This document shows, piece after piece, positions 47,951 through 59,719 of a stretch of DNA of 64,000 bases. The notes under the pieces are model-generated. The model was given only the letters and a program-made list of their open reading frames with translations, searched no databases and was not told where the DNA came from. Numbering within the stretch: the first letter of the stretch is position 1; each line of letters opens with the position of its first letter. A program made the translations under genes and the position numbers. The DNA comes from Spisula solida. Lineage: Eukaryota; Mollusca; Bivalvia; Venerida; Mactridae. The stretch lies in the NCBI GenBank assembly GCA_947247005.1, contig OX365948.1, positions 57,167,401 to 57,231,400 of the forward strand, written 5' to 3'.

Positions 47951-48395
47951 AATGCATAACATTTACGTAAATAATAAATAATCTGGATTGAATTATTTAG
48001 TTCATACACTAAAGGATTTTTTTTAAATTTTAATAAAATTCTCCTTGGATACATTGCACAATCATTTATTGAACTTGTTAACTTTTATTAACATCACAAA
48101 CATAACATGTTGGAATTGAATTAAAACTACCAATTCTACTAATAATATAATTTATATTCATATGCCAATCAATTGAAAACTGTTTCTCTATTAAGCTCTA
48201 TACACTGGTTACCATATTCTATATAAATATAAGGGGAGATCACGGCGCAAAGTTGATATTTCCAAGACCGCACATCAATTCCTTCCCTTATAAAATACAC
48301 GATGATAACAAAGTCACATGACAAAATAAGTCTACACGAAGCTAATTTGGGAATTATTTTGTTGACGACGGACTCCTGTGGCGAAGCAGCAAAAA

Positions 48396-48560
48396 GATAA
48401 AAACGGGGAAGGCAGCACCCAAGAGAAACAGCAAGGCACGAAATTCTGAACATGTATAAAACCACGAAATCCCACTCCTCTGACGGCCTGCTGCTTCGAG
48501 CGAGCAGACACGAACGAATCAAAGGGTCGACTACATATCACAAGGGTAACCTACAAAGCA
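48396..48560 (+). repeat. Diverged copy of the foldback-arm element
   Basis: CGGGGAAGGCAGCACCCAAG, AGAAACAGCAAGGCACG, GACGGCCTGCTGCTTCG and CTACATATCACAAGGGTAAC parallel the arm at 39587-39785. Confidence 0.5.
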
Positions 48561-49080
48561 ACACTCACCAGAAACAGTATACAGGGTGTTAAAAAAGTTC
48601 GTTCTCAAAATTTAAATTCATACTTAATTTTATCTGAGCTATGGGCAGTGTATAATTTCAATTTCTTAATCTAATAGCTTCTTTTTATACCAGTAAAATT
48701 AGAACACTGGTAGAACCATCTGGAATTTACCCTGATTTTTTTTCATTCTTCTGACGACAGAAAGATAAACTATTGAAACTTAAACATTGAGAACAAACTT
48801 TTTGAAGGAATCGGAGCAGCCTTATGCTGGAAAACGAAATTGCAGATGGGCACAAAAGTCACAAAGTAACATTTAATATCAAATCCTTGTTGTGCATGTT
48901 CGGTAACGGCAATAACTGAGATTGATATTACGCAAGGAACTGTATTTTCTATCTTTTGATCTATCTTTGAATAATGAACGAAGTTTTTAAAAGAAAATTA
49001 CACTACATATAACGGTGCACCAAACTAAATACTTACCCCCACAGACAACCTTATGGAACAGGACATTGTAAATAAAGGTT

Positions 49081-49270
49081 TCCTCAATAGCCTAGTGGTT
49101 GAGCGTTCGCTTCGAGTGCGGGAGGTCTCGGGTTGGATCCCTGGCCGCGCCATACCAAAGACGAAATAAAAATGAAACCAGAAATTACCTTGCTAGACGC
49201 TCAGCATTAAAGTAAAAGTGGCTCCTCTTCTCTCATACCCTCATGGCGATGGATAACATGAGGAATGAGG
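49081..49270 (+). mobile_element. tRNA-Pro-like SINE
   Basis: The head CCTAGTGGTTGAGCGTTCGC ... GAGGTCTCGGGTTGGATCCC is followed by a body with CATACCAAAGACGAAATAAA and CCCTCATGGCGATGGATAAC. The B-box is slightly degraded. The same head occurs on the - strand at 5924-6003. Confidence 0.68.
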
Positions 49271-49404
49271 TGTCGAGAGTGACTAATATACGTTTGAAAA
49301 ACAATCGACCTTAAATAAATTAGTATAAACTAAAGGTTTCCCGCCATGTAATGCCCCTAGCCAATAGATCACAGTCACAGTGATACAATGTTTGGTTTAT
49401 AATG

Positions 49405-49756
49405 TACAGTCAACTCTCGTTATCTCGAAAGTTTTTTTCAAGTCCCGATTTTCGTAAAACTTCGTGTTACGTACTAACATTAATAGACAATTAAACATGT
49501 CATCTCGAACAATTGTTTGTAAAAATAATAATTAAAATAAAATGCATTTTCTCGAGGAGGATTACATGTACATGAATATCACTACAAGCAATTCTCACGA
49601 ATATGTCGTTCTTACGACCGTAACAATATGGCGGCGTAAAATGACAGAAACTGGAAAACTTGCAACTTCGATGCCGAAAATTCTATCTCGAATTTTCGTT
49701 ATGTCGAAGTAATTTCCACGGTCCCGTGAAATTCGAGATAACGAGAGTTGACTGTA
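49405..49756. mobile_element. Tc1/mariner-pogo-type MITE
   Basis: TA followed by CAGTCAACTCTCGTTATCTC, and GAGATAACGAGAGTTGACTG followed by TA, are perfect terminal inverted repeats with a TA duplication. The CAGT start and CTCGTTAT core resemble pogo/Tigger-like ends. 348 bp between the TAs, no transposase. Confidence 0.8.
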
Positions 49757-50384
49757 TATACATATTTTATTATCCTTCTGCACACAGTTGAAATTGATTT
49801 TGTATGTGAACAATAATTAATTTAATTTTGATGTTTTGAACAATACATCTGTATCATATAATGTTATGTTTACTTAATAAATCATACGAATTTATTTTCT
49901 TCATACATGTCTTTGTATATTATTTGGTAATGAATGTACACTTAACAAACCTTAAAAGTGTACATGTACATACATGTATTTACCCGTAGCTCAGTCAAAA
50001 CGCTAATGTCACACATTTTTGTCGTGTGTTCATCAGTGTTTGTCATGTTGTTAATGCAACTATATGCCCTCTTTAAGTTCGTGTTAAAGTGTTTGTACTT
50101 ATCGCGGATACAAGAATAAAGAAAACAATGATAAGAATAAAGCCCAACGCCGGTTTATAACTGTCCAGTTTTGCCTTAAAAGGGCATTCTGTCGGGTTAC
50201 CTCCCCTTGACCATAACATTCAAAATGTATTTTAAAAGTTAAAAACCACCATGTTGCCGGGTGAAAAATCGCATTATTTTGGGTGCTTTTAATTTGACGA
50301 TATATCTAAAATTGAAATTTACCACACGTGAAAATAATTTGCTTCTACCCGTCAATGTCTCATGCATTCTACGTGTTGTGTTGT

Positions 50385-50645
50385 CTCATGGTTCATTGAA
50401 TCGCTGTATTTAATTTGCAGAACACTTTATTCATCCAATATTATGTTATTCAACAGCATATACTTCATGCAGAAATATTCATAGATAAAACAGTTATACG
50501 GTAAAATACGTGCACACTTATAAGATTTGTTAAGTGAATATATGTTGATAATGTAGACAATATTGAAAATTGGTGTAACACCAAATATGTTATCTACTAT
50601 AAATAAAGTCGTTACCTACCTACCTACTTACTTACTTACCAAATT
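50385..50645. repeat. Dispersed repeat, copy 2, ending in an ACCT/ACTT microsatellite
   Basis: Matches 8560-8750 up to TTGTTAAGTG, then runs to a tail ATAAATAAAGTCGTTACC followed by CTAC/TTAC tetranucleotides, which suggests the 3' end of a retroposon. Confidence 0.45.
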
Positions 50646-51109
50646 TATATCAAATATTTGTGTGTGTTTTAACTGTTGTTACTATTATTGTTTGAATCTA
50701 TCACAAAGAAGAAACTTAAAGTGACTGCTGGGCTATGAAACTGAGGATTCAACCTACTGTTAACATATCGCTTTTCGTTTGCCTTGATCTACCAGGCTTA
50801 AGGATGTAGTCCTCTTGAACACAAATCCGCCATCATATGTAACACGCCTTTGTGTACGCGTTGTGTGTAAAAAGTTATGTAATGTATCGGTTTCTTGTTC
50901 GAAACACGAAGCTTTCTCGTGATTATAAACTAGTAATAATATACGTAACTTGTAAACGATCTTCTAATACTAATGTATGCTATTACCTGTCACTATTAAC
51001 TTGTCACCCATGAATATCCATGTTTATCCGTTGTCCAATCAGAGTTGTTATTTTAACTCATCAAAACATTCTTACTGTACAAAAACGAAAACACACGGAG
51101 ATTAATTAG

Positions 51110-51640
51110 CGACAGGTCAATAGTGTTGACTAATACGAATCATTCTTCGTTTCATATGCATACAATAATGAGATAAACAAGATATAAGATAGGTGTTATT
51201 TTATTTGAATTCTTACAGATAAACAACAGCATTCCATTTTATTTGCATTGCATACCAAATAATGCCGCTGATCCACACTATCATCTTTTTTTGTTCGTAT
51301 CGGGGTTCTACAAAAAATATCAGTTTTATAAATATGATAATTTTGTACTCTTGAGATTTGAACATTTATAGTAGGATAGTAACACAATATTTACAGTATA
51401 GCAATGATACGCACAGTACGTTTATTTAGCAGTTTTACTGGTATATAAACAATATAATATTAAAATATGTGTTTTATTATTTTGTCAACATTTTAATGGA
51501 ATTAAGCAGGCAAAATTAACACTTTATTAACTAGGCAGCATACACATATAACTTGACTATTCGGTTACCCAGGTCAGCCATCTGTTTAGATAGCCATGTG
51601 TACTCATGTACTCACATGAAATTTCATAATAGAATTGCTA
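51110..51640. repeat. 3' flanking block shared by genes 2 and 3 (copy A)
   Basis: This block, downstream of gene 2, aligns with 61520-62000 downstream of gene 3. Shared landmarks in the same order are TTTCATATGCAT, GAGATAAACAAGA, ACAGATAAACAACA, GCATACCAAA, GTTCGTATCGGGGTTCTAC and GTCAGYCATCTGTTT. It is either part of a conserved 3' UTR or simply duplicated flank. No protein is supported: the frames open here are short and not conserved between copies. Confidence 0.6.
51523..51528 (-). promoter_or_regulatory. Candidate polyadenylation signal of gene 2
   Basis: AATAAA on the - strand about 183 bases after the gene 2 stop. Further AATAAA hexamers lie at 51473-51478 and 51421-51426, so the true site is uncertain. 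Confidence 0.35.
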
Positions 51641-51710
51641 AACTTGTCAAAAAACAAATGTTAAACACTTAGTCTCCCAAATATAAAACGATTAACCTCA
51701 CCATAAATCA

Positions 51711-51995
51711 CTAATAACGTCTATGATGTCCATGTCCATAACCGCCGTATCCACTACTATATCCTCCATGTCTGCCGCCGTATCCGCTGCCATATCCTCC
51801 ATAACCACTGCCGTATCCGCGACCATAACCCCCATAACCGCCGTATCCGCCTCCGCCACCATACCCTCCATACCCACCGTAACTACTACCATGTCCGCCA
51901 TGGTGTCCGCCATGTCCGTACCCACCGTAACTTCCATAACTTTGAGCAGCCACATAGCTGATGACAGCAAAAAGGACAAGGATGAGGAGCTTCAT
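51711..51995 (-). CDS. Secreted Gly/Tyr/His-rich small protein, gene 2 of cluster
   Basis: A 94-residue protein. The signal peptide MKLLILVLFAVISYVAA should be cleaved before Gln18, leaving a mature chain of about 77 residues made almost only of Gly, Tyr, Ser, His and Arg in GGYGGYG-type repeats. It ends GHGHHRRY. The signal peptide is nearly identical to that of gene 3 (62331-62738), and the shared C-terminal GHGHH-x-RY marks the two as paralogues. The acceptor CTTTCAG ends at 52003, leaving TTTCAAA before the ATG, so the first exon must be entirely 5' UTR. I could not find its donor or promoter convincingly. The His-rich tail could bind metal ions; that is inference. A role in extracellular matrix or mucosal defence fits the composition but is unproven. 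Confidence 0.8.
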   Translation of the reverse strand: MKLLILVLFAVISYVAAQSYGSYGGYGHGGHHGGHGSSYGGYGGYGGGGGYGGYGGYGRGYGSGYGGYGSGYGGRHGGYSSGYGGYGHGHHRRY

Positions 51996-52059
51996 TTTGA
52001 AACTGAAAGATAAATTTAACAGAAATAGTTAACGAAATATTAGAGGTATATTGGTGAAA

Positions 52060-52990
52060 TATATTTAAGATAGAACAAAATTCATTTACGGGGAATTAAA
52101 GGTTTATGATCAAATATAAATAAAGCATACATAATTAACGGAGAATTAAATATATTGGTGAAAAAAAACCAATAATCGGATAATAAAAGATATTGGTGAA
52201 CTATGAAATTAATGCAACCTAAATATTAACGGAGAAATAAAGATCTAGGTGAACTTTAAATGTATCATTAATAATTAACGGATAATTAAAGATATTGATG
52301 AAATATAAATGAAACATAAAATACGCAACGGAGAAGTAAAGATAGAGTAGAAATACAAATGTAACATGTTAAATTATTATCGAAGAATTATAGATATTGG
52401 TGAAATATAAACGTAACACAAAACATTAACGAAGAATTAAAGATATTGGTTAAATATAAACGAAACAAAAACAATAATTGGATAATTAAAGATATTTGTG
52501 AAATGTGAATTGATTTGCAACGTACATATTTAACGAAGAAATAAAGATCTTGATGAATTATAAATGTAACTTAAATATGCAACGGAGAATTAAAGAGATT
52601 AATGAAATATAAATGTAACATATTAACTAATTAACGGAGAATTAAAGATATTGGAGAAATATAACATAAGTAATATATGAACTAGTCATTTGTCAATCCT
52701 TAATTGCTGTTTATTTGGCTGTTATAATGCTGATTGATATGCTAGATGATTTAGTCTGCGTTAGAATTTAGCTTTAGGTCGTTGTTTTTATTTCGCTTTG
52801 TTGTTGTTTATGATAGTTAATACATACATTTGTATTTTGAAACTTTATGCCATGTAGTCAAAATTGTATGCCAATATGTGGGCCCAAATTGGAAATAAAA
52901 CATTATCTTATCTTATCATAAACAATAAACGTCAAATTAAAGATATTGGAGAAATATAAATGTAACATACATAATTAACGGAGAATTAAA
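52060..52990. repeat. Degenerate tandem repeat upstream of gene 2
   Basis: AT-rich units of roughly 60 bases, built around AACGGAGAATTAAAGATATT, GGTGAAATATAAATGTAACAT and variants, recur irregularly. They are interrupted at about 52670-52920 by a different, LINE-tail-like insert. The array lies in or near the presumed 5' UTR intron. The same unit appears upstream of gene 3 at 62770-62910. Confidence 0.6.
52840..52922 (+). mobile_element. Truncated non-LTR retrotransposon 3' tail
   Basis: TATGTGGGCCCAAATTGGAA, ATAAAACATTATCTTATCTT matches 57905-57962 and ends in a short TTATC repeat, as LINE 3' ends do. No coding part remains. Confidence 0.5.
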
Positions 52991-54141
52991 GCTATTTGTG
53001 AAATATAAATCATCCCATAGTAAAAAAAGGTCCAGCATACGTATTTAGCAATTACCACACTGTAGACTAAAAGTCAGAATTGTTGTATGCCACGAAGCTT
53101 TTTATGTTCTTATATTAAGTTTTCAATTTAATGTGAAATCAGTCAGAATAAAACGCTTAATTCCATCCGAAGTGAGATGTCTAGAGTGTTGAATATAAGT
53201 TAAACACGATCGAACATCGACTTAAATAAGTAATGCAAAGTTCAAAAAGAACATTCTAGTTTTAGTACATAATTATCAAAATAGTCTTAGGTTTTACGTG
53301 ACAAACACATAAATTGGATACAAGAAATTGAATTGAAAGAACTGAAGTACATTCGAATATAACCTACATTTTACACCCATGAAAACGCCGATTTTTGGCG
53401 GTTTAAAGAATATTTATTAAGATATTGCTCATAACAGACGTGACGTCATTTTCAAAGCGCGCGCTGACGTACGATCATATAGTTTACCATAAAACAGTCG
53501 TTTTCCGACATAATTTCCACTTATATTGTTCACTTATTTGTAGTTTAAGTAAACATTATTGACTTTGATTATAAAGTGTATGTCTGATGGAAGAAAACGA
53601 CTTTTTCATTCTGTATACATACGCTATCAAGATAATCTAATACAGCAGCCACTGTAAGCAAACTAACCGTTAATCATTTGAGTAATAAACTATTCCGAGT
53701 TCATTTTTGATTATGACCATGTATTAAGTTTTATTCAAAATACTTACTGCATAATTTAAATTACTACCGATACAATACATCATTATTATTTGGCTGCATT
53801 GCCTCCAAATTAGTGATTTTGTGAGCTATCCACTGAGTGTTCAGGGCAGACAGTATCATTTTGAGTTTGGACGTCAATAGGCTTAATAAATAAAAATTGG
53901 GGCGCTCCAAGGGGATTTCAAATGTACAAAATGTAGTCCGTTTGAGTGAAATTATCGTGTGAAATTATCGCCAGTGAAATTATCGGATTATAATTCACTG
54001 ATATTCCGCGGTAAACCACTCGTTAGCATTAAATAATGTGTTATAACTATCACTTAGTACTAAAACGAAAAGGAATAGTGACAGAGACACTACTCGACAT
54101 TTCAATAACATGCCGTATCAGTCAGTCCAACCTAACCGGAA
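52991..54141. other. AT-rich DNA upstream of gene 2
   Basis: This should contain, or be near, the gene 2 first exon and promoter, but no TATA-initiator-donor set as clean as that of gene 1 is visible. Confidence 0.4.
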
Positions 54142-54536
54142 CAGGCCCCAATTCCACGAAAAAACTTAAGTTATTGCTCAGCTGAGACTGCTATTTTAAA
54201 AACATATTGTGTTGGTTAAATGACTTTCATGTATACATGCAATACATAATAAGTCCGATTTTTACAGAAAATAGTACTTTACAGTTATAAACGTCTAAGG
54301 TAAAAACTTAAGTCTGTTATAACAAGCTCAAGCACAAAGTGCTTGATTGTTCATTACTGTTGGATTTCCATGAGCATTTCATACAAAACTCACCTACTAA
54401 ATCATTATTTAGCAATAAATACACAGTTTCTGGTAGCAATCAACATCACAAGACTATAATTGTAGTCATATAATAAATTCAAAATAGCAGTCTCAGCTGA
54501 GCAATAATTTAAGTTTTTTCGTGGAATTGGGGCCTG
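54142..54536. mobile_element. MITE with 56-bp near-perfect terminal inverted repeats
   Basis: CAGGCCCCAATTCCACGAAA ... CAGCTGAGACTGCTATTTT at 54142-54197 is inverted at 54481-54536 with one mismatch that I can see. GAA on each side may be a 3-bp target duplication. 395 bp, non-coding. Confidence 0.85.
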
Positions 54537-54557
54537 GAATAAAAAGATTTTCAACAA

Positions 54558-54903
54558 TTAAAGTCCAATTATCCCTTAAATGTCTATTTCCTAAAAGCAA
54601 TTATTTGGCAACCTATCTGCAAAATTATGCATTTTGAGCACTTTAGTTCAGCCCCAAAGTTGAAAAACACCATAAAATGATGGAAGACCATGAAATAAAG
54701 CTTCCAGTTGGTTTTTAAACACAATAACGAAATGTTAACAAATTAATGCATAATTTAAAGTCTAAGGGGAGCAACTCTTGTTTAATAAGTATTTTGTCAT
54801 CCACACATTTTACTAAATGAAAAACATCCTAACTCATTGTATTTAGCCTATTTACTGGATGATAGAGAAAAAAGTTTTTTTGGGAGAGATAATGTGACTT
54901 TAA
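54558..54903. mobile_element. TTAA-flanked MITE family A, copy 4, internally deleted
   Basis: Both TTAA edges and inverted termini are present (TTAAAGTCCAATTATCCC, GATAATGTGACTTTAA). About 50-60 bases of the body after TTTTACTAAATG are missing relative to the other copies. Confidence 0.78.
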
Positions 54904-55824
54904 TGACAAAACGGACATGGAAAATCGCAGAAAGAACAGAGCACGAAAGTCAAAAAAGGAACATGCAAAAAAGAAAATATCATAGACCGTAAGTACAAGT
55001 CACAATGGTAAATATGAAAACGAACACGAAATAATGAATATTAACAATAACAAAGTCATTCTTTGATTGGTTCTGTTTGGTTTAATAAAGTGTATTTGAG
55101 TGTTAACACGCTGTAAATCGTGTAAGGCTCTATTTCAAGGATTAAAGCACAAACAAATGATGAAACAAAAATTGTGACAAAAGTTCGACTCGATATTCAG
55201 GCAACCTGTCGCATTCGTCAGCTTGATCAACAAAAGGTCGAACATGGTTCAGATATTGTGAAGTTTGATATGCAACCTTGCACAAGACGGAACAGCTAAA
55301 GCAGTCTTAGCATTGACCATTGGATCATAAACTCAGACTTAAACTTTTCAAAAAGCCATCATTCAGATAGAATTATCAAGCTTAACCGTCTGAATTGTAA
55401 CTAAAGGAACACTGATAGTGGTTTCAAAATCCGCATTTTATCAACTTATCCAATGTTAAATAGATACAAAAGGTATATTCAAATTTAATTAGTTTTTTAT
55501 CGCCAAAGTGGCACTTGTCACAATGCAATATTTGTGCCATTGTAAACTTATGCCAAATTCATTTTAAATACAACTATGTAGCTTTTAAAACCAGTAACAG
55601 AAAGGTATGTAATGTGCTCGCCGATCGTGGCTTGAGGATTCAACTATAACATGTACGATTTGTTAGGAATTTTCAAACATAATCTTATATTCAAAAATAA
55701 TACACCAGGAATAAAATTAAATCACCTTCCTCTAAGATTGCAAAATGTGAGTTTTGTTTGAAACTTTTAAACAACAGTTTGCAATAAGACACGCATAATT
55801 GTTTAATGGATAATATCGCCTTAC

Positions 55825-56007
55825 CTTTAGTGGCTAGGATACCTGTTAGTTCGAAATACGTATTGTTTCTGGAGGCAATAATGAGCTGATCGTTTGCACT
55901 TGTATTTATACCATTGCAAAAAAACGCACAGTGGTTAGATGCATCAACGTTGACAAATGGAATCCATTTATCACATCGTGTTTTTTTGGTTATATATCTA
56001 TGATTAA
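55825..56007 (-). CDS. Candidate phase 1-1 coding exon, unrecognised extracellular-type module
   Basis: On the - strand, a good acceptor (CTCTTTTTTTAACGTAG) precedes 56007 and a good donor (CTAAAG/GTAAGG) follows 55825. The 183 bases are open, phase 1 at both ends, and include CDKWIPFVNVDASNHCAFFC, two or three N-x-S/T-like sites and NTYFELTG. Symmetric phase 1 exons with cysteines are typical of shuffled extracellular domains. No family recognised. It could be an isolated or decayed exon. Confidence 0.38.
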
Positions 56008-56238
56008 CTACGTTAAAAAAAGAGATTCTTAAATTAATGACATGCACAAGTATCAATTAAATCCTGGTATGGGTCTAAGAAACTGATCCATTAGTGCAAC
56101 CTTGACAGGTTTTTTCAAAAGTGTGTTTTACATACCACATTCAGTGATTGAATAGCCGCTCATGATGAATAGCGATTATAATATTTTTTTCAAACAACAT
56201 GTCATTGTAGTAATAATTGACTCACGTGCTTAGATATA

Positions 56239-56876
56239 TACGTGGGTAGATCCAAAAGTAATATCACTGTTCCCTAGTGAGTTTTTTTGTTGTCATGCGT
56301 CAAAAAGATTTATATCAAATGTAATTCAATTCAATTCTGATAAATATCATTTGTGTCATATTGTTTGAATTTTAAAATAGCATAATATAGACATTCAAAA
56401 TATACCACTGACGTCATGTCGCCGTACACGAAAATAACGTTATTTTTCCATCGTATACAGTGTAATTACAGTTGATGAGACATGTGTGTATTTCAATGAC
56501 TCTGAATCAAGACAGGCCTATAACAATGTGTTTTCCTCACCACATAAAGACTCTGGTATGTAAATGTGCTTTAAAAATGGGTGAACAGACATGAGCGCTG
56601 TATATAGAACATCAATGACGATACTGTGAAAAGGAATGATGTAAATAGCGTCATATTTTGTTTACGACGTCGTTAACGTCATAAACTTGCGGCGATGTCC
56701 GTTAGTAGGCTTCCTATGTACATATTTATATCAATAACAAATAATTGCATTGTCATGAAATTTGGCCATTTTATTGGAAATAGATTAATGTAGCTGCGTG
56801 TAAAATTGCGTTGTTTTATTTACATTATGCACGATTTTACAGCACCAGTGACATTACTTTTGGATCTACCCACGTA
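56239..56876. mobile_element. Mariner-like non-autonomous element, 638 bp
   Basis: TACGTGGGTAGATCCAAAAG ... TAATATCACTG is inverted at the right end with one mismatch over about 31 bp, and TA flanks each side. No intact transposase frame. Family assignment rests on the TA target and terminus style. Confidence 0.75.
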
Positions 56877-56939
56877 TAATTATATTTCATGAACACTATG
56901 TTGAGATCTAGCTGCAATAAAACTTCTACATTTTACACT

Positions 56940-57735
56940 GGTGTTTGTCAATTTAAGAAAATCATATAATCTTAGAAGTTTGAATGAGCTTTTTGAGGGC
57001 AGTGCATGTGGTGTTTTATATTTTGAGTTACCGTGCTCGTATTTAGTTAATGTTTGTTACAGTGAACTAGTATCCTTGCTGACAAATGTTTGGAAGAATG
57101 GAAGAATAGAAATTCAAGATATACGTTTAGCGTTCCTGTGTTCATACTTTACTTTAAGAGAGAATGGAGCTACCAAAAAGGTAATAGGAAATTGGTCAAG
57201 AAAGTAGCATTCATTAGAATCAACATAGCACACAAGGAGAAAAGCAGAAACAAAAAAATCCAATTTACATAGTAAAAGTTATATCGACAAACATACAAAA
57301 TAAATTATATAAATAAATATTTTGAAATTATGTCTAATAATCAGAAATTTATATGGCTTATGTCGTCAGAAAATCATGATGTTATAACTAATTTTGCTAC
57401 CTTTCTGTTCAATATAAATACGGGCAGAACATCTCGACAAGTTTGAAATATCAAAAATCCCTAAAAGCTTTTTGTTAGATCAACTGTTTATGCTGTTGTT
57501 TTTACATATTATCAATGTTCTTTTTAGTTGTTATTATGTATAACATCTAGTTATGATTTTATTTATGTTTGTTCTTAGTTGTATACGTTCAGACACTTTG
57601 TATACATATCAAAACTTTCACTGAGCGGCTTTTAAACCGCAACATACACACTTATGTAGCTTATAAGTATGCATGTATGTATTTACAAATATAAATTAAA
57701 ATAATTAGCATTAACCCGCTAGTACACTTTTTGTG
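56940..57735. other. AT-rich DNA, no gene seen
   Basis: A + strand frame of 88 codons at 56941-57207 starts with a non-ATG codon and has no strong splice acceptor. Not called. Confidence 0.4.
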
Positions 57736-57869
57736 TTTTTCTGTCCCATGGTTCGATGCACTATTGTAGTGAATTTTCATGGAAAGGACATCGAGTTACA
57801 ATCCACGAGTAGCAAATTAAAGGCAAACATCATTTCATTGAGAAATATTTATAAATACTAAAGTTATCT

Positions 57870-57962
57870 TGGTTTTCATTAGTGTTGCGTTTTCAAAGCC
57901 GCTCAGTGTATATACCAACAAGGGGCCAGAATTTGGAAAGATAAACTTATCTTATCTTATCA
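57870..57962 (+). mobile_element. Truncated non-LTR retrotransposon 3' tail
   Basis: CAAGGGGCCAGAATTTGGAA, AGATAAACTTATCTTATCTT parallels 52860-52920 with the same TTATC-type tail. Confidence 0.5.
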
Positions 57963-58004
57963 TACAAATCAACATAAAAACGGCTACAGAAGAAGTCACT
58001 CTAC

Positions 58005-59055
58005 CCCGACTGTCAGGCAAACCTTACCTGGGCAAGTGTTGGCCACAAGGACGACCACAGTTCACAAACATTACCTTAGCAAGTGTTGGCCATAAGGACA
58101 ACCATACTTCACAAACATTACCTGAGCAAGTGTTGGCCACAAGGACGACCACAATTCACAAACATTACCTAAGCAAGTGTTGGCCACAAGGACAACCACA
58201 CTTCACAAACATTACCTGAGCAAGTGTCGGCCACAAGGACAACCGCACTTCACAAACATTACCTGAGGAAGTGTTGACCACAAGGACAACTTCACTTCAC
58301 AAACATTACCTGAGCATGTGTCGGCCACAAGGAAAACCACACTTCACAAACATTACTGGAGTAAGTGTTGGCCAAGAGGACGACCACAATTCATAAACAT
58401 TACCTTAGCAAGTGTTGGCCACAAGGACAACCACACTTCACAAACATTACCTGAGCAAGTGTCGGCCACAAGGACAACCGCACTTCACAAACATTACCTG
58501 AGGAAGTGTTGACCACAAGGACAACTTCACTTCACAAACATTACCTGAGCATGTGTCGGCCACAAGGAAAACCACACTTCACAAACATTACTGGAGTAAG
58601 TGTTGGCCAAGAGGACGACCACAATTCATAAACATTACCTTAGCAAGTGTTGGCCACAAGGAAAACCACACTTCACAAACATTACTGGAGTAAGTGTTGG
58701 CCACAAGGACGACCACAGTTCACAAACATTACCTTAGCAAGTGTTGGCCACAAGGACAACCATACTTCACAAACATTACCTGAGCAAGTGTTGGCCACAA
58801 GGACGACCACACTTCACAAACATTACCTAAGCAAGTGTTGGCCACAAGGACAACCACACTTCACAAACATTACCTGAGCAAGTGTCGGCCACAAGGACAA
58901 CCGCACTTCACAAACATTACCTGAGGAAGTGTTGACCACAAGGACAACTTCACTTCACAAACATTACCTGAGCATGTGTCGGCCACAAGGAAAACCACAC
59001 TTCACAAACATTACTGGAGTAAGTGTTGGCCAAGAGGACGACCACAATTCATAAA
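58005..59055. repeat. 47-bp minisatellite, about 22 copies, with higher-order structure
   Basis: The unit is CACAAACATTACCTGAGCAA, GTGTTGGCCACAAGGACAAC, CACACTT. A marked block of variants (GTGTTGACCACAAGGACAAC, then GCATGTGTCGGCC, then ACTGGAGTAAG with GCCAAGAGGACG) recurs near 58265, 58500 and 58923, spaced at about 5 and 9 units. Open + frames are repeat artefacts. Confidence 0.92.
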
Positions 59056-59699
59056 AAATAATGACAACACACACAGTAGCATCCAACATAAACAGCGTTC
59101 ATGCCATTTTCGAAAACGGTAGCAGGCAGAATACAGTGCAATAAATGCTGTAATGTCCTGACAATCAAAATAGATACCGAAGCGGCGAAAGCCCATAGTA
59201 CACGCATGAAAGAACGTACGCATCATCTGTATTCACAGAAAAAAATATTTGTAAGCCTATTTACTGTAACTCACAGTGAATAACGCACTGCATTGTTTCT
59301 TGATTTAGCATATTATTATGAAGGAGGTAGTTAAAGATAACTACAAATTGCTAGCTCTGCACGACAGGGGTCCCAGTTAAATCAACAATGATTTAATTAC
59401 TCTTTGTCACAACTAAGAAACCAACTAAGAGCCACTAACAAGTTCGCTTTCAGTTTCAAAATGTATGTGAGTATACATGTCAGAACAGGAATAATTTGCT
59501 TAATTTATTGTTACCTTCAATAGAAAAATATTCTTTCTATCGAGGCCAATGTGTTCGTGCAATGCCAGAACAACAATAGTTTGACTTGATTTACTGTTAC
59601 TGTTGACTGAACGCACTTGGTGTGATGTACTGTTGCCAGAACAACACTGTCGCTTCTTAACCGAAGCGTTTCCGGATTGCAAGGGTTGGTGCTTATTAT

Positions 59700-59719
59700 C
59701 CTCGGCCTAGAGGCCGAGG
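59700..59719. other. Perfect 8-bp hairpin with 4-base loop
   Basis: CCTCGGCC TAGA GGCCGAGG. GC-rich in AT-rich surroundings. No T-run or gene end is associated with it. Confidence 0.6.

Noticed and set aside
54380..54400. Consensus GTGAGT donor on - that could end a gene 2 leader exon
   Set aside because: It is inside the 395-bp MITE, with no TATA box or initiator at a suitable distance.
57869..58877. + strand frames encoding HKHYLSKCWPQGQ-type repeats
   Set aside because: Translation of the 47-bp minisatellite. Frames stop where the array ends and several alternate.
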